In this document: positions 31,911 through 44,196 of the stretch, piece after piece | Layout of the letters: every line of letters starts with the position of its first letter | Numbering within the stretch: position 1 is the stretch's first letter | Origin: Notospermus geniculatus | Lineage: Eukaryota; Nemertea; Pilidiophora; Heteronemertea; Lineidae | Length of the DNA stretch: 64,000 nucleotides | Assembly (NCBI GenBank): GCA_002633025.1 | Contig: NMRB01000126.1 | Location: 385,624 to 449,623 of the forward strand | Direction of reading: 5' to 3' | Program-made: the position numbers and the translations under genes | Notes under the pieces: model-generated | What the model was told of the DNA's origin: nothing | Database searches by the model: none | The model's input: only the letters and a program-made list of their open reading frames with translations

Positions 31911-32374
31911 TCAAACGTTACATCCACATTGAATACTTGTATAATACAAGCACTTACCGAGGGCAGGGTGGGCTGAAAGAAGATGAAATTGTTGCTGTAA
32001 GTCGAATTGCTACAAAATTCCTTTACATTACATTGAACGGGTCTACGAGTGATCATGTCAACACCAGCAGAAAGATGAGTCCTTGTGGATAGGGAGGTCT
32101 AAACCTGGGAGATAAATAACATAAATTCCGTTTTTGCTTTCGAGGATGAGTAAACTGAGAGTTTTGTAACGTATCTCTACGACATAATTGACCCCAATTT
32201 TACGTGCATTTATCAGAACTATTGCAAGATCCAAGCTGAACACGTGGGGAGGTAGGGACGGACCTATGCCTCTTGCAAACTACAGCACCGGAAAATCCTT
32301 ACGTACCTGACACCACGCAGACGACAGCTACAACAAGGAGCACTACGAGAAAGGACCTCATGGTTGGCTTTTAA
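31911..32374 (-). CDS. Candidate small secreted-peptide gene (two exons, partial model)
   Basis: Exon A is 32374-32307: an acceptor-like ATATATTTCAG precedes it, the ATG is at 32359-32361, and 18 codons (MRSFLVVLLVVAVVCVVS) form a classic signal peptide before an AG|GTACGT donor. An acceptor-like CATCTTCTTTCAG ends at 31973. In the phase set by exon A the next exon reads HPALGKCLYYTSIQCGCNV and then TGA at 31911-31913, giving a 38-residue Cys-containing secreted peptide. A GTAAGT 15 bases into that exon is an alternative donor. Exon A is seen clearly; the rest is inference. No family recognised. Confidence 0.4.
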
Positions 32375-32629
32375 CTGAAATATATCAACATCAATATTCA
32401 TTAAAAATGAACATAAGAACAATAGATTATCATTCTGTTGATCAGTCATCGTGTAAGCGGGGTTAGCGATCGTGAGTCATGAAGTGGGCTACACTCAATA
32501 ATTCAGTGGTATCGGCCTCCGCTCGAAGCTGTCACCCTCAACCACTGAAACACTTGGTGCCAAAGTCCGTTTCTGAACACTAGATGTCACTACCAGTTCT
32601 TGACGAACGCGCTCGATCAACCAGCCAAT

Positions 32630-32800
32630 GAGCGATCATCCAATAAGAAAATGTTTCATGTTTTCCCCTAGTTGCCTGAAATACTGGTCGCTGATTGGTT
32701 GACGACAGTTTGCGCCGGAGTGTTCAGAAACATGATTAGGCCCCATCTGTGCCAGCGGTTGAGAGCGTATAACTGGTATAAAGCTCGAGGCCACTGGGGA
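32630..32800 (+). promoter_or_regulatory. Possible promoter: CCAAT boxes and TATA
   Basis: Two CCAAT motifs (CAGCCAATGAG, CATCCAATAAG at 32620-32645), an ATTGG (about 32693) and a TATAAA (32777-32782) occur in order on the plus strand. No ORF follows, so support is only from spacing. 32930-32960 is an AAT microsatellite. Confidence 0.3.
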
Positions 32801-33025
32801 CGAGTGTAGAAGTGGGCATAGTTTGCGTTGCGGTGTCGAAAATACCAGCTTTGACATTTTTATTGAGTACGAGGCTGTAACACTCTATTAAACCGAGTGT
32901 CGGGATAATTAAAACATGGCAATGAATCGAATAATAATAATAATATTAATAATAAATATTTAACGTTAAACTCAACAATCGTTATGGTACAATTATTAGG
33001 GAGAACAAATCTCGCTTTTCTTTTC

Positions 33026-33595
33026 TTAAAGCAAACATACTTTGATGCTTATCCACAATAACAGAAAGTTATTTAGTACAATTTGAAATATTGAAAGTGA
33101 AGGTAAACATGTGAGGGAGATTGCCTGTCCATTGATCTGCGGCAGCACACAAGAATAGTATATTGACGGGTTAAAGCGATCCCCCCCCCCCNCGAAGGCA
33201 TTCTTAGATAGGACAAAATGGGCCAGCGTACATAAGTCCTTGGTCACGCTCTCTGGTAGGCCCTGCTTAGTCAAGAATGCCGAGAGGGCATTCAAGCCAT
33301 CTTCATGTGGGATACTAGGATACAAGCTGACGACATCCAGGGTAACAAGGAGTGCCCCTTGTGGTAACGTACCTAAGTCACGCACCTTGCTGAGAAAATC
33401 CTTGGTGTCCTTAAGATACGAAGTGACTGAAGGGAGGTAGGGCTTAAGGAAATGGTCCACAATCTCGGAGACTTTCTCCGTCAAAGAGCCTGAACAAGAC
33501 ACTACAGGACGACCTGGGACCCCGGGCTTATGGACCTTTGGGAGAAGATAGAACCTAGCAAGTTTATGATTTTTAGGAACTGCGTATGCTGCCAT
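33026..33595 (-). pseudogene. Penelope-like element, RT fragment
   Basis: Minus-strand frame: ARFYLLPKVHKPGVPGRPVV, then SLTEKVSEIVDHFLKPYLP and LLVTLDVVSLYPSIPHEDGL with the first catalytic Asp. FYLLPKxHKP and GRPVVS followed by a VDHFL segment are typical of Penelope-like RTs. The frame is disturbed at a C-run with an N (33181-33192), after which only a weak QINGQA block remains. The GIY-YIG endonuclease is absent. 33600-34570 shows AT-rich sequence without genes. Confidence 0.85.
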
Positions 33596-34572
33596 GGTAT
33601 CAGAGAGGGTGCGTATTTTTCAAAGTATCAAAATGTTGATTATTTTGAAAAACATGCTTAACTTCTAACCAGTGTCGGCTAAACGTTCCAAAACTTCATA
33701 CTTCGTGGTTTTAGGTGAGCTCTGTCTACTGATATCATAATTTTGTGAAAAATTGAAAAATCTCAAATTATCGAAATTTTGATAATCTCAACTATCTCAG
33801 CAGCCACTCAACAGATTTTGATGAAACGAAGTCCACGATCCTTAGAAGGTTCCACTCTATCAAAGCTGCAACAAAACTCACAAAAAGGTTTCATAATAAA
33901 AATGTTGCTTTTTAGGATTTTTTTCTGGTGAGTTATTACGTAATTACGATATTTCCAAATTTTCAAAATTCATGTATTTTGATGCAGAAATATGACCAAC
34001 AAGATGTACTTTCATATGGAACAAACCGTGTTGAAATCAGCCCAGAAATATTTGAAATATTCGAAGTATCAGGTGTAGTTTAACTAATGTCCATGACTGT
34101 ATGTATTGTATGAACAAAAGTTTAACCAAAAAGCCGATTTCATCGGGATCTCCAGTTCTCTGATTCGTCGAAAAGTGTGTTCAAATCATTGTCCAGAATT
34201 TGGGCATGGCTTGTTTTCGGGGCCACCCCTTTGTGTCCTGGATTTTATGTGCGCCGTATTCTATGAGAGGATTCCATGTGTGGGTGTTACAAGGCCAGTT
34301 CTGTATTTCGTTCTTTTAGGCATTTTTTTAGCCAGATAAAAGTGTGTTTTAGCAAAATCCTTGTCATTTGAGACGAGACATTTAAATTTGAGGAATAAAA
34401 AATAAACATGTTTGATTGCATTAAGTCTTAACTATATTCCAAATTCAATCCCGATACCAAACAGTCTGAGGCCCCACAACTTCCAATTTCGCCAAAAATG
34501 ATGATAACCGTCCACATGTACATGTCTCCTATCCACAACAAAAAGCATATTAACTGCGCCTAGGCCTGCATA

Positions 34573-35383
34573 CAGTTGTGCTCAAATTTATTCATACCTC
34601 ATGGAAAAGTGTAGGAAAAATATTTAGAAAATACCTATCAGTTGCACTTGCACGTCTTGGGCCTCATTTAATGACTTTTAGTCGAAATGTACAGAGATTG
34701 AAAATTATTGGCGAAATATCACAAGATATCACAATTTCAAAATATCATGAAAAAAATAACTTTTGAAAACTTCAGATATTTGATTCGAAATTGATTCCAT
34801 ATCAAAAACTACCTCATCATGGAAACTCTGTGAAGAAATATTGGCATGAATATACGTCTTCGATTTTGCACCATAATTTTTTTAAAATGGTGATTTCGAT
34901 GCCTTTTTTCTTTATTTTTTTTGCAATTTATTAAGATTACTATCTCATATGATTGAACAAGTCAGAAAATTACGTTGGAATCTTTTTCATTTGACTATGT
35001 GGGCCTGATGGCATTCGATTTTTTTCAAAATTCTTGAAATTATCAAAGTATCAAATGCGAAAATTCAAATGATATTTGGCAATTTCACAAAATCGAAGTG
35101 TGATTTTCGAAAACTTTCTTTACTGCAGTTTTTAGCATTGGTCCTAGGATGATATTATTTCGATTTCGAATCAGATATTTGAAATTTTAAAAAGTTGAGT
35201 TTTTCATGATATTTTGAAATTGTGGGATCTCTGTGATATTTTGGTCATATTTTTTAAATCTCTGTACATTCCAATTAAAAGTCATTCAATGAAGCCTATG
35301 ACGTGCTAGTTCTGCTGATGTCTATGTTTCAAATATTTTTCTTATTATTTTTCATGGGGTATGAATAAATATGAGCACAACTG
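34573..35383. mobile_element. Tc1/mariner-like MITE with ~210-bp TIRs
   Basis: The ends CAGTTGTGCTCAAATTTATT and CAGTTGTGCTCATATTTATT read inward, with TA on both sides (34571-34572, 35384-35385). The arms extend through TTGAAATTTCAGATATTTGATTCG-like sequence. No transposase ORF. CAGTTGTGCTCA ends are Tc1-type. Confidence 0.9.
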
Positions 35384-35706
35384 TATATGTATGTTTTCTA
35401 AAGATTTTGTAAGCAGGGCCTAAAACGGAGTTGAGAAATTATGTAGGCCTAGTCCACTATTTTTGCTTTGTCACTTTTAAACTCCACACCATATCAAAGG
35501 ACTACTTCTACAATTTTTTTTCTCGCTTGATCAAAAAGTATGGAAAATTAAAGGTACCGTCATTTGAAGTCTGTGGAAGGGCGGGAGCCAATCAGGACCA
35601 TCCTTTCTAAGTTTCCCAGAATTCCGAGTTCGAATAAAAGCGGAAGTCGCATCGAAAATAAATGTAATTTTATATGGACTTGCGCGCGGGACTGAGGTTG
35701 TAATGA

Positions 35707-35990
35707 GGCGCCACCAACGTCTTATTTTTGAACTACGTCTTTGAAAAGTTGAACGTCTTGTCTTTGAATTGCGAGGTCTTTAAAAGGCGCCACCAAACGT
35801 CTTATTTTTGAACTACGTCTTTGAAAAGCATGAACGTCTTTGAATTGCGAGGTCTTTAAAGCGCCACCCAACGTCTTATTTTTGAACTACGTCTTTGAAA
35901 GTGTGAACGTCTTTGAAAGGCGCCACTCAATGTCTTATTTTCGAACTATATGTCTTTGAAACGTGTCCCAACGTCTTGTTTTGCCAACGT
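35707..35990. repeat. Tandem repeat, ~77-bp unit, four copies
   Basis: Each unit starts GGCGCCACCAACGTCTTATT and continues TTTGAACTACGTCTTTGAAA; later copies are shortened to about 58 bp and more diverged. ACGTCTT recurs inside the unit. Confidence 0.85.
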
Positions 35991-36740
35991 CTCAAAAATG
36001 CGGGTTTAACCGCCCATAGAAGCTCCTTTTTCTCCTCTTTCTTTTGGCGCCAGTCGCGTCGTCGTAGCTGCTTCCTGAGATATAGCCATTTTGTCTCAAC
36101 AAGTCAGATTTGCACTGGAGTCTGTCAATCTAGACCCTGGGACAAACGTTAGAATGCAATTTTAGCCAGGTTTCTTCCAACAGAGCAAAATCGCGTATTG
36201 GGGGGGGGGGGGTAGTCTCGCAATAAAAAATGTGCAAAGGAAACATCAATCGGTCTAGTGGTTGCCATTCCAGGTCAATTTGAATGTGCCAGGGTGTGTG
36301 GTACAGGCAACTCTCGACAAAAGTCGAGAATTAGCGTGTAAAGGTTAACAAAGTCCCCAAACAAGTGGCCTACATGTAAAAAGGTTGTTGTATCTAATAT
36401 ATATCTCGATTCACCAAGGATGTGTAGGCCTGTCATTTGATCTCCCTTACCATCCAGGTGAGTGAAGGTATATGACATTTACATGTATCTCGATTCATCA
36501 AGGAGTGCATCATGTGATTTTGACCCCTTCCCAACAACGGACCCCTCTATCTTTGTCGGAGATTTGAATCTCCTGTTTTATGTTTAAAGTTTTCAACAGT
36601 GGCGATTGCCGTTCTGGTTGTTGCCTTTCAATGCGGGTAATTTTCTCGCGCTGGTATTCGGTTTCCCCGTAATCACGATTTTTGTAACTGTTGCGTTTTT
36701 TTCTGGAACACCAAGTATATCTGTAGAAAATATTACTATC
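35991..36740. other. No gene; poly-G run and mariner-like end remnant
   Basis: A G10 run lies at 36199-36211. At about 36650-36720 there is a copy of the end of the mariner-like MITE at 61277 (GATTTTTGTAACTGTTGCG, then TTCTGGAACACC). TCTCGATTCACCAAGGA is repeated at 36404 and 36487. Confidence 0.45.
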
Positions 36741-36755
36741 AAAATAGGTGGACTA

Positions 36756-36971
36756 TAATAATAATTAATTGCTTAATTGCTGACCTGTCCTGTTTGGGTT
36801 GGATACTTCAGATCTACATTTGGGTTTCAGCTCAGTCTTCTCTAGAGTTTCAGATTGTAAAGTTCCACTTGAAAAAGACCCCGGTTGGGGTCGAAAATTC
36901 GTGAATTCTGGAGATTGACTTCCTGCTTATTATCATTTTGTGTGTCAATTTTGTGCTATTCTGTATCTTGG
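36756..36971. mobile_element. Foldback family copy with 15-bp TSD
   Basis: AAAATAGGTGGACTA flanks the insert (36741-36755 and 36972-36986). It holds one family arm (CTCAGTCTTCTCTAGAGTTT, the GACCCCGGTTGGGGTC hairpin, GGAGATTGACTTCCTGCTTA) and the tail TGTGTCAATTTTGTGC, but lacks the other arm. Confidence 0.9.
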
Positions 36972-37608
36972 AAAATAGGTGGACTAAGTAGAAAAAATCG
37001 CGAACTGTAGGATGCGCATGTTGTTTGATCTTCAAAATGTAACATTACTTGTGAAAGTTTTCCGACTACTAGTCTTTTGTTTTCAGCTAATTAGCTAACT
37101 AGTGCATTCTAAGACGCGTCTCATTCAATTCCATTTGACTGATAGACCCCGCAGGTGCCTTCATTTTCGTCATATAACTTGTGCTTTTATGGAATTCTGA
37201 TATGTATTATATTTACAGGATTCCAAAAATTCACAACGTCAGCTTGCCCTTAAACTATATATTTTCCGGGTTTTTACTGCAATATTTTAACTGGTCTAAT
37301 TTCTTGCTTTCGGCAGGTCTGTCGGTTTTGTTTGTTATATTTTTCCTCTATATGTCTAAAATCTTCTTGTTGTTATAATGTAGTCAAACCGGGCACTGTA
37401 TGGTGCTGCCTCCTGGCCGCTGTCTTGCGGACTTCGCAAGATGGCCAACCTCGTTCCTGTTTCTGTACGATGTTTTAATCTGTTCTGATAATCTGTTATG
37501 TTTGGCTGTTTCGGCTGGTGTTGAACCGTGTTGTATTATGGCTGTACCAGGAGAGGATATAGCATTATGGTAAAATAAAGATTTATTTTTGCAATTAAGA
37601 GTCACATT

Positions 37609-38885
37609 CTGAGAAAATGGCAATATTTACAAAAGTTGCGGAGTTGACCCCCCTAGAAATTGATGAAATTTGGTACAGAGGTTGATACGGATGTCTAACG
37701 GAAAACCCTAAACTTTTAGGGTCATACTCCCATTATTCTGGCTGTAGCGCCCCCTACAAGACAAGAGGCTGGGCCCCAAAACGAGGAGAATTGTGAAAAA
37801 CAAGGCCAAATCGATGAATTATTATGGGAAGTTGGGACATTGTGACAAAGTATTAATGATGTTAAATGATCTGTCAATACTTTAGTTTTTTTTATAAAAA
37901 TAAGTACCACCTGGTAGCATTTTGGATAACCTGGTGGAGCCCTTCTTTGTGTTAGATTAGGAAATGAAGAGTTGTGGCAGATTTAAGTGGAAATAAAATT
38001 TTTATCCAAGAGAGTACCATTGAAATTTGATAAGGAGATGATAGAAGGATGTCCAGCGAATAAACTATTAGGGGTGCCATAGAACTTCAGCATTATCATG
38101 TATCTATGAGACAAAGGCTCTGCACTCATGCAATACCATTGATTAAGGAGTCTGGACTAAAATTTTAAGGGGCCCCGAAAAGTGCTGCAGAATGGGCCGA
38201 AGTGGTGACTCTATGAAATTCAGATGCTGGGCACGCTAAAATCCTGAATAGTGCCAAAGAGATTTTTGGTGAGCTATAAAGTACAAGGATAAGAGCAGAG
38301 AAAAACACCTTTGCTTGCTCAATATCTTTTTGGATTAAACCAGAATATTTTTGAAAAGTTGGGTGAAATCGCAGTTATAAGCTTCTTTGGGGGTTAATAT
38401 CTTGGGAATCCAGCTTTATGCCAAGGTGAACTCTTCTTTGTTTATTCGCTGGACATCCTTCTATCAACTCCTTATCAAATTTCAATGGTACTCACTTGGA
38501 TAAAAATCATATTTCCACTTAAATCTGCCACAACTCTTCATTTCCTAATATAACACAAAGAAGGGCTCCACCAGGTTATCCAAAATGCTACTAGGTGGTA
38601 CTTATTTTTATAAAAAAACTAAAGTATTGACAGATCATTTACCATCATTAATACTTTGGCACAATGTCCCAACTTGCCATAATAATTCATCGATTTGGCC
38701 TTGTTTTTCACAATTCTCCTCGCTTTTGGGCCCAGCCTATTGTCTTGTAGGGGATGCTACAGCCAGAATAATGGGAGTATGACCCAAAAACTTTGGGGGT
38801 TTTCATAAGATAGCCATATCAACGCCTGTACGAAATTTCATCAATTTCTAGTGGGGTCAACTCCACACTCATTGCCATTCTCTGA
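37609..38885. mobile_element. Long-TIR element (1.28 kb, ~450-bp arms)
   Basis: The arms 37609-38065 and 38440-38885 are inverted copies over almost their full length (for example AGGATGTCCAGCGAATAAAC against its complement), with a 374-bp loop. Mirror-image ORFs on opposite strands (37722-37910, 38585-38782) come from the symmetry. No transposase seen. 36990-37600 holds nothing supported. Confidence 0.88.
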
Positions 38886-39017
38886 TTGCGATTCTTAAAC
38901 CAATCGTGTGCTCGGTTTGACGGAGGTTCCAAGAGAATTCCAGTTGAACACAGCGTCATCACGAGGAGTATCGAAATAAAACGTCTTAAAATCTGAATCG
39001 TCTTTGCTCCTTGATTC
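38886..39017 (-). other. Unrecognised exon-like stretch
   Basis: After an acceptor-like GGTTGTTTCAG the minus strand reads KTIQILRRFISILLVMTLCS and then TGILLEPPSNRAHDWFKNRN until it meets the TIR element. A hydrophobic stretch followed by LLEPPSNR is faintly like the N-terminus of AA15 lytic polysaccharide monooxygenases, but the needed His is missing. It could be chance. Confidence 0.2.
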
Positions 39018-39439
39018 CTGAAACAACCGTGCGTCCAACTTGTGGGCAATCTCAATTCACCGAGGATTGTATCATGCAAAATTAACACCGTAATTCATAA
39101 AACAAATTTGCGTGAAAAGGAAAACTGAACAAGATGCCTTATTCGGCCCCTTGGAGATACATTATTGTAGAATCACTTTATTCACCATTTTAGGGCAATC
39201 TGGCTGCCGAAGCACCCAATATTGCTGAAGCTACTATTACTAAAGCGGTGGTAAGACGTGTTTTCAACTAGTAAATACCCGTGGTGTTGACGGAAGCCAT
39301 GTGGAGGAGGGGTTTTCTTTTCTTGCTGGGACTCCCTGACCTGGTGGGCATGGTGGGGAAGCAGGACCGTATAGCGGGGGGGGGGGGGTACAGGGGCAGT
39401 TGCCCTTCTCCCCGAGCCAACCAAAATAACGTGATTTCC

Positions 39440-39512
39440 ATGCATATTTTGGGCAAAAAACAGCAAGAAAAAAGATCTTCTGCCCCCGGACCAAAAAGCT
39501 AATACGGCCCTG
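39440..39512 (-). mobile_element. One end of a hAT-like element
   Basis: Read on the minus strand the end is CAGGGCCGTATTAGCTTTTT followed by GGTCCGGGGGCAG, similar in form to the MITE at 23446. The partner end is not found; a G13 run at about 39376-39388 is near. Confidence 0.4.
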
Positions 39513-39589
39513 GGAAGTGGCCTGTGGCAATTTTGCTGATGAATGGAGAATGGGTGTGTACTATAAGTACACTGTTGCCTTATGGCAGA

Positions 39590-39805
39590 GTTAGATTAAA
39601 CCACATCTGGGTAGACAACATTTCCTGTTGCATGATGTAAAGGGTGGATGAAGACAGCGGATAAGGAGCGTACTCGTAAAAGGGTGCCACAGGCCCAATT
39701 CCTGTGCGAGACAGGTGTTGCCAAGTTTTAGCCGATCCATTTGAACGTTTGTCCCTGTGATTTGTCAAAGGTCATTTCGAAGCATGGGCGTATGGGCCCG
39801 GGTAC
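39590..39805 (-). pseudogene. Helitron-type Pif1 helicase C-terminal remnant
   Basis: On the minus strand one frame reads PIRPCFEMTFDKSQGQTFKW, then after a stop (N)LATPVSHRNWACGTLLRV, RSLSAVFIHP and ATGNVVYPDV before a TAA. The KSQGQT motif followed by a (Y)VALSRV-like block and NVVYP is typical of the Pif1-like helicase of Helitrons. Two stops and changes in the SHGQLY region show decay. The Helitron 3' hairpin/CTRR end should lie below 39590 but was not identified. Confidence 0.7.
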
Positions 39806-41535
39806 TGCATAAGTCCGAAACTGTAGATCACTATCGGCTCATGATATTAACGGCGTTCTACATAGGCTACATTAGTGTAGGCCTACTAAGGCCATAGCAT
39901 GGAGTTCGTAAGTAGGCCATGTTTACCATATGTTTACTACACTGCCGGTACAGTGTGAATAGACATGATACGTAGGCCTCCGGTAAAATATAGGCTTGAT
40001 AAAATCATTACTATTCCGACCAATGCACGACATATAATTATCATGGGCCATCAGTTCCCGCCAGGGATGTTAGTCCTATAAAACATTCCCATTCATTTCT
40101 TCAACTTACACGACCAAATTGTGTCAATATCCGTGAATCAGAACAGAAAGATCAATGTCGGATGGGGCGGATGTCGTTGTTTTAGCGTTAGGAAAATGAC
40201 GTCACGGGAATCTCCACCATGCTTCCTGGAAGTTCCATAAAGCAACCCAAACCATGTCCGCGGGGAAGCCCTATTTCGCTGTGCCAAATTCTACCCGAAA
40301 AAACACTACACCGTATTTTCAGCATTTACTCCTGTCAAAAACCTTCCACTCTTCATCCTCTTCACATATAGACGGTGAAACATGCACTAAATACCACCGA
40401 TTTTCCGTGCTTAGCGGACAAAGATTCGCACCTCCCTTAAACAATATAGATTTAAAGAACTTCCTCTTTGCCAACACAACAGGAATCGCTAATGGGCATC
40501 AACTATAAAAGTCATAGAACAGAGCACTCTCCGCCTCACCAAAGTACAATGTAATTCATTCGAAATTTTATAGGAATGTCTCTCTAATCACTCTAGTCGT
40601 AATTAGCAAACTTATCCCATCCAACCACGCATATTTTGGTGAATAAAGTGTTATGTTCATCTAAGGGATAGTCCCCTGATTTGTGATCGATGGGAGAACA
40701 GAAAGACCTGTGGCTTGATACTTGGAGGGATTATAATGTTGGGCAAAAAAGACATTAATTATGACATACAAAGATTTCACTTTGAACTAATTAATACTTA
40801 AAACAATAGAAGTTCAAAGTGGGTTATATATATATTAGGCCTACAATACTCAATAACCGAATACAAATCTAAAAGATATTTACCTTTCGTCACGAACGTT
40901 CCGGGTAGACTTATCTGGAATTGCTATTACGGGCTGTTAAGTACCGATTCGGCCAACTGAACCAAGGAATAAATGAATAATAATTAATACCTGGTAGACA
41001 TAGTTAGCGATGGCGGCTGTCCAATAATAATATGCAAACCTATCAAACACCTGGATATTAAGAAAACAAGCCTGCCTGCATTGGAGGATCACGTGGTTTT
41101 ACCATAGATGTCGGTATTCTATGCATGATTTTATCTAAAAACGCCAAGCACCACGCAAACCACGTGAAGACACGGAGATAACAAAAGAATTGACTGACTC
41201 CATCTTAGCGGCTCCACTCCCGCGACGCTACTGGAATGAATTGGCGCCATGGAAGAAGAGAGGCAAAGACGGGAACCAGTCCAAACAAAAAAGCACGTTT
41301 TACCATAGTCAGAAACATCCCATTGTTTACTTAGTGGACCGTATGGTATGGCTTTTCATTCGTCAGCAACAGAACATACTACTTAAAACATGAAAATATC
41401 CATAAATATCGTATTTCAAATGTTATCAGAATTCTAGACGTTATTTTGGCACCTTGCTTTTATTTGCGTTCTCCGACTATGCTGCCTGCCGCAATGACCC
41501 CAACCTTCTCCGCAGTGCCGTGCTGTTCCGCATTT
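39806..41535. other. No supported gene
   Basis: Only short ORFs (40254-40508, 41190-41393) without recognisable motifs; a few TAGGCCTA words. Could be unique intergenic sequence. Confidence 0.4.
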
Positions 41536-41674
41536 TTAGCTCACCTGGTGAGTTCTTACGGTGGTGCAGCGTCCGTCGTTGTCCGTTAGTAGGGCACGTT
41601 TCATAACCGCTGGGGCTATTGATCTGAAACTTGGAACATATACACCCTCACGTCAGATGACCTGTGACAGCATG

Positions 41675-42139
41675 GGCGTATTCGAATCCCTGCACTCGTG
41701 TTGATATCGACACGAGTCCGAGTCTCGAACGTCGAGAACTCACACGGGAACGGCGTTCGCGAACAAAATTTTCACTCCCCGCTCTTTGGAGGGTGAAACG
41801 GAGAACACCGAGAACAAAGATGGCGGCCAATGTCATTGACGATAAAATATCGTAAGTTAATTTCGATAAAACCTTGTGTCTTCCTTGAATATGAGACGTT
41901 CCTGCCTGCTAATTTGTAATGTGGGTTAACCCGTGGATGTAGTCACGATTGGAAAAAATGACCTTTCCCGCACAAAAATCTGATTTTGCACAGGGACATA
42001 GCCCGCAGCATTACATCCGCCATGTTTTGCAACCATGGCAACGACATCCGATACCTGGCGACACGCACTTCCTTGTTCGGAACCTCAACACGCGAACACT
42101 GCTCCTGGGTCACTCGAGAACAGGGATTCGAATACGCCT
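41675..42139. mobile_element. TIR element (465 bp) with CATG duplication
   Basis: The ends GGCGTATTCGAATCCCTG and complement of the same (AGGCGTATTCGAATCCCTG) are inverted. CATG lies on both sides (41671-41674, 42140-42143), and the host repeat joins across it (GACAGCATG to TTTCGGTCCG). Confidence 0.82.
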
Positions 42140-43285
42140 CATGTTTCGGTCCGATTCGATTCTTGGCTTGGCCACCAGGTGATCAAAACCAAAAACCAAA
42201 AAAAGTGAAATAACTTTTGAACTAAGGACTGGATCATCTCCACCTTTTTTTATCATACGTGTGTCTAATGAAGATGCATAGCATATACCGGGTGTCCCAA
42301 AAAGTGGAACAATTTCATCTAGGCATAGCTCACTTTACCTCGCATTGAATTTAATGAAATTTTGCATCTCCTAAGATGATAATGTTTTGAATCTACTGTA
42401 AAAAGTTCAAAAATATCCACCGCGTATTCTGGATGCACTACTCAATTAAAAATACCGTGTTGAAAAATGCAGTATCAGAAATGTCAGAATTGCGTCACCA
42501 GACAAGTTGATGATGCCAGCCTGTCTGTCTGCATACAGGCATTATCATCTGTCAATCAGTGAGGCCCCCTCCCATACCAGTCGTGTGACACAAGCCTGCT
42601 TCACGACTGTTAGGAAGGGAATTTGCTATAGAGGCGTCACCTTTCGGAGAACGGCCACAACATGGGGAAAGCCCTCCTAAAAATAGCACGGTGTCGTAGC
42701 TAAATCGGCGCAGTCGACGCCTACCTCCACAGCAGAGCCAATAGAATATTATTGACGACCGGAAGTCAATACATGCGCAATACATGGACATGCGCAAGAG
42801 GCCTCTACTGTAAATTTATCACACTTCAAATGCATTATTTGAAGTCATCAGATCGTACTTCAGATTACCAATAGGCTCAAATTGTTCTAAACGTGTTTAT
42901 CTATTGCAAGACGTTGAAATTATCTTGATTTTATAATACTCAGCTGAGAAAAATGCAATCTTCAGCACAAAATTCCGGCAGTTTAGCTGACGCATGAGAG
43001 TCGATGCAATTTGTTGAATATTGGAATAAGATTGTGGAAAAATAATAACGTTATCATGGAGAAGGGAATTCCACCTGCATTTATACCTGCATGTTGTCGT
43101 ATAGCCGGTAGCTCTCTGAGATTTTACTATAAATCCTTTCGCCCAAAATATGTATGTTAACTTCTTTGTCTTCAAACCATTGTTTCCCATATTTGGTAGG
43201 AACCAATAGTTGTATTGTACGTGCGTCTCGTTAATACTGTGGTGTCCTTTTGTAGGCCTCGACCATGTCGACGTGCATGGCTTAA

Positions 43286-43804
43286 AGCCATACAATCCCC
43301 GAAGCCAGCAGTTGATCTACGAGCTATTTCAGTCCAAAATAGAAAAACTTGACCATTTGAAATTTCTATCAAATATTATAGCAAATCAATGTATATATTA
43401 TTATATGCATGATTAAGTTGCCAAAGTGGGAAAAATGCAACCAACGACTATAAAATTCGATATTTCGACATAATTAATCGGTGGTTCTGACTCAACTGCC
43501 ATTTTGGTTCGAACCAAAGTTCTGGACCAATCAGAACTCCCGTTCTACATAACAAACACAATGCCGAAGCGGTATGAACGATCAGCGCTGATTGGACAAT
43601 ACATTTTCACCATAAATTCGTACCTAATTATGGCTAAATTTCTACTTTATTTCCTCTCTTTTTCTAACATATGAACACGCGATAATTCAGTGCATTTAAA
43701 AACATACAGATATTCACTTGCAAATTACAGTAAAAAGACGTCACCAATATCAAAGCCGAATTTGATGCCTGACGATCACCGGTGGCTTCGGGGATTGTAT
43801 GGCT
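43286..43804. mobile_element. TTAA-flanked TIR element (519 bp)
   Basis: The ends AGCCATACAATCCCCGAAGC and its complement are inverted, with TTAA at 43282-43285 and 43805-43808. TTAA targets are typical of piggyBac and Kolobok; no transposase present. It lies in the insert within mariner A. Confidence 0.88.
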
Positions 43805-43874
43805 TTAATGTTTAAGGGAATTCCTATTATATTCCAAATAGGGCACCAACCAATCAAATTTCATTCCGGACCTT

Positions 43875-44196
43875 TTCCACTCTGTATGCATTGACTTCTA
43901 ACAGACGTGACTTGGAGGTGGCCACCCCAGAGTTTATCAGGAAAGATGAGTTCTGAGTGCTCAAAGTCCTGATTGCAACCCCATGGACTACTCGATATGG
44001 GACTCTCTCAAAGAAAAGGTGTATCGCGGACGAAATAAACAAAATTCAAAGAGGAGGAGTTAAAAGACAAAATCCTAGTTTCTTGGGAATAAATTTCATT
44101 AGTCGAAATTCGTAAGAGCATTTCAGGATGGAAGAAACGGCTAAGAATGGTGGTAGAAGAGGATGGAGGACACATCGAACATAGGCTGAAATAGGT
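43875..44196 (+). pseudogene. Mariner transposase C-terminal remnant (A)
   Basis: Degenerate match to copies B-D: PMDYSIWDSLKEKVYRGRNK region and GWKKRLRMVVEEDGG, with frame changes and a stop. The conserved PQSPDLNPMDY block holding the last catalytic Asp is damaged. Confidence 0.7.

Noticed and set aside
33181-33192. Frameshift in the Penelope-like RT as a biological lesion
   Set aside because: It coincides with a C-run and an N, so a sequencing or assembly gap is just as likely.
37722-38782. Two similar ORFs on opposite strands
   Set aside because: They are the same sequence in the two arms of a long-TIR element and have no coding signature.
38886-39017. Lytic polysaccharide monooxygenase exon
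   Set aside because: LLEPPSNR resembles the N-terminus but the catalytic N-terminal His is absent and no second exon is seen.
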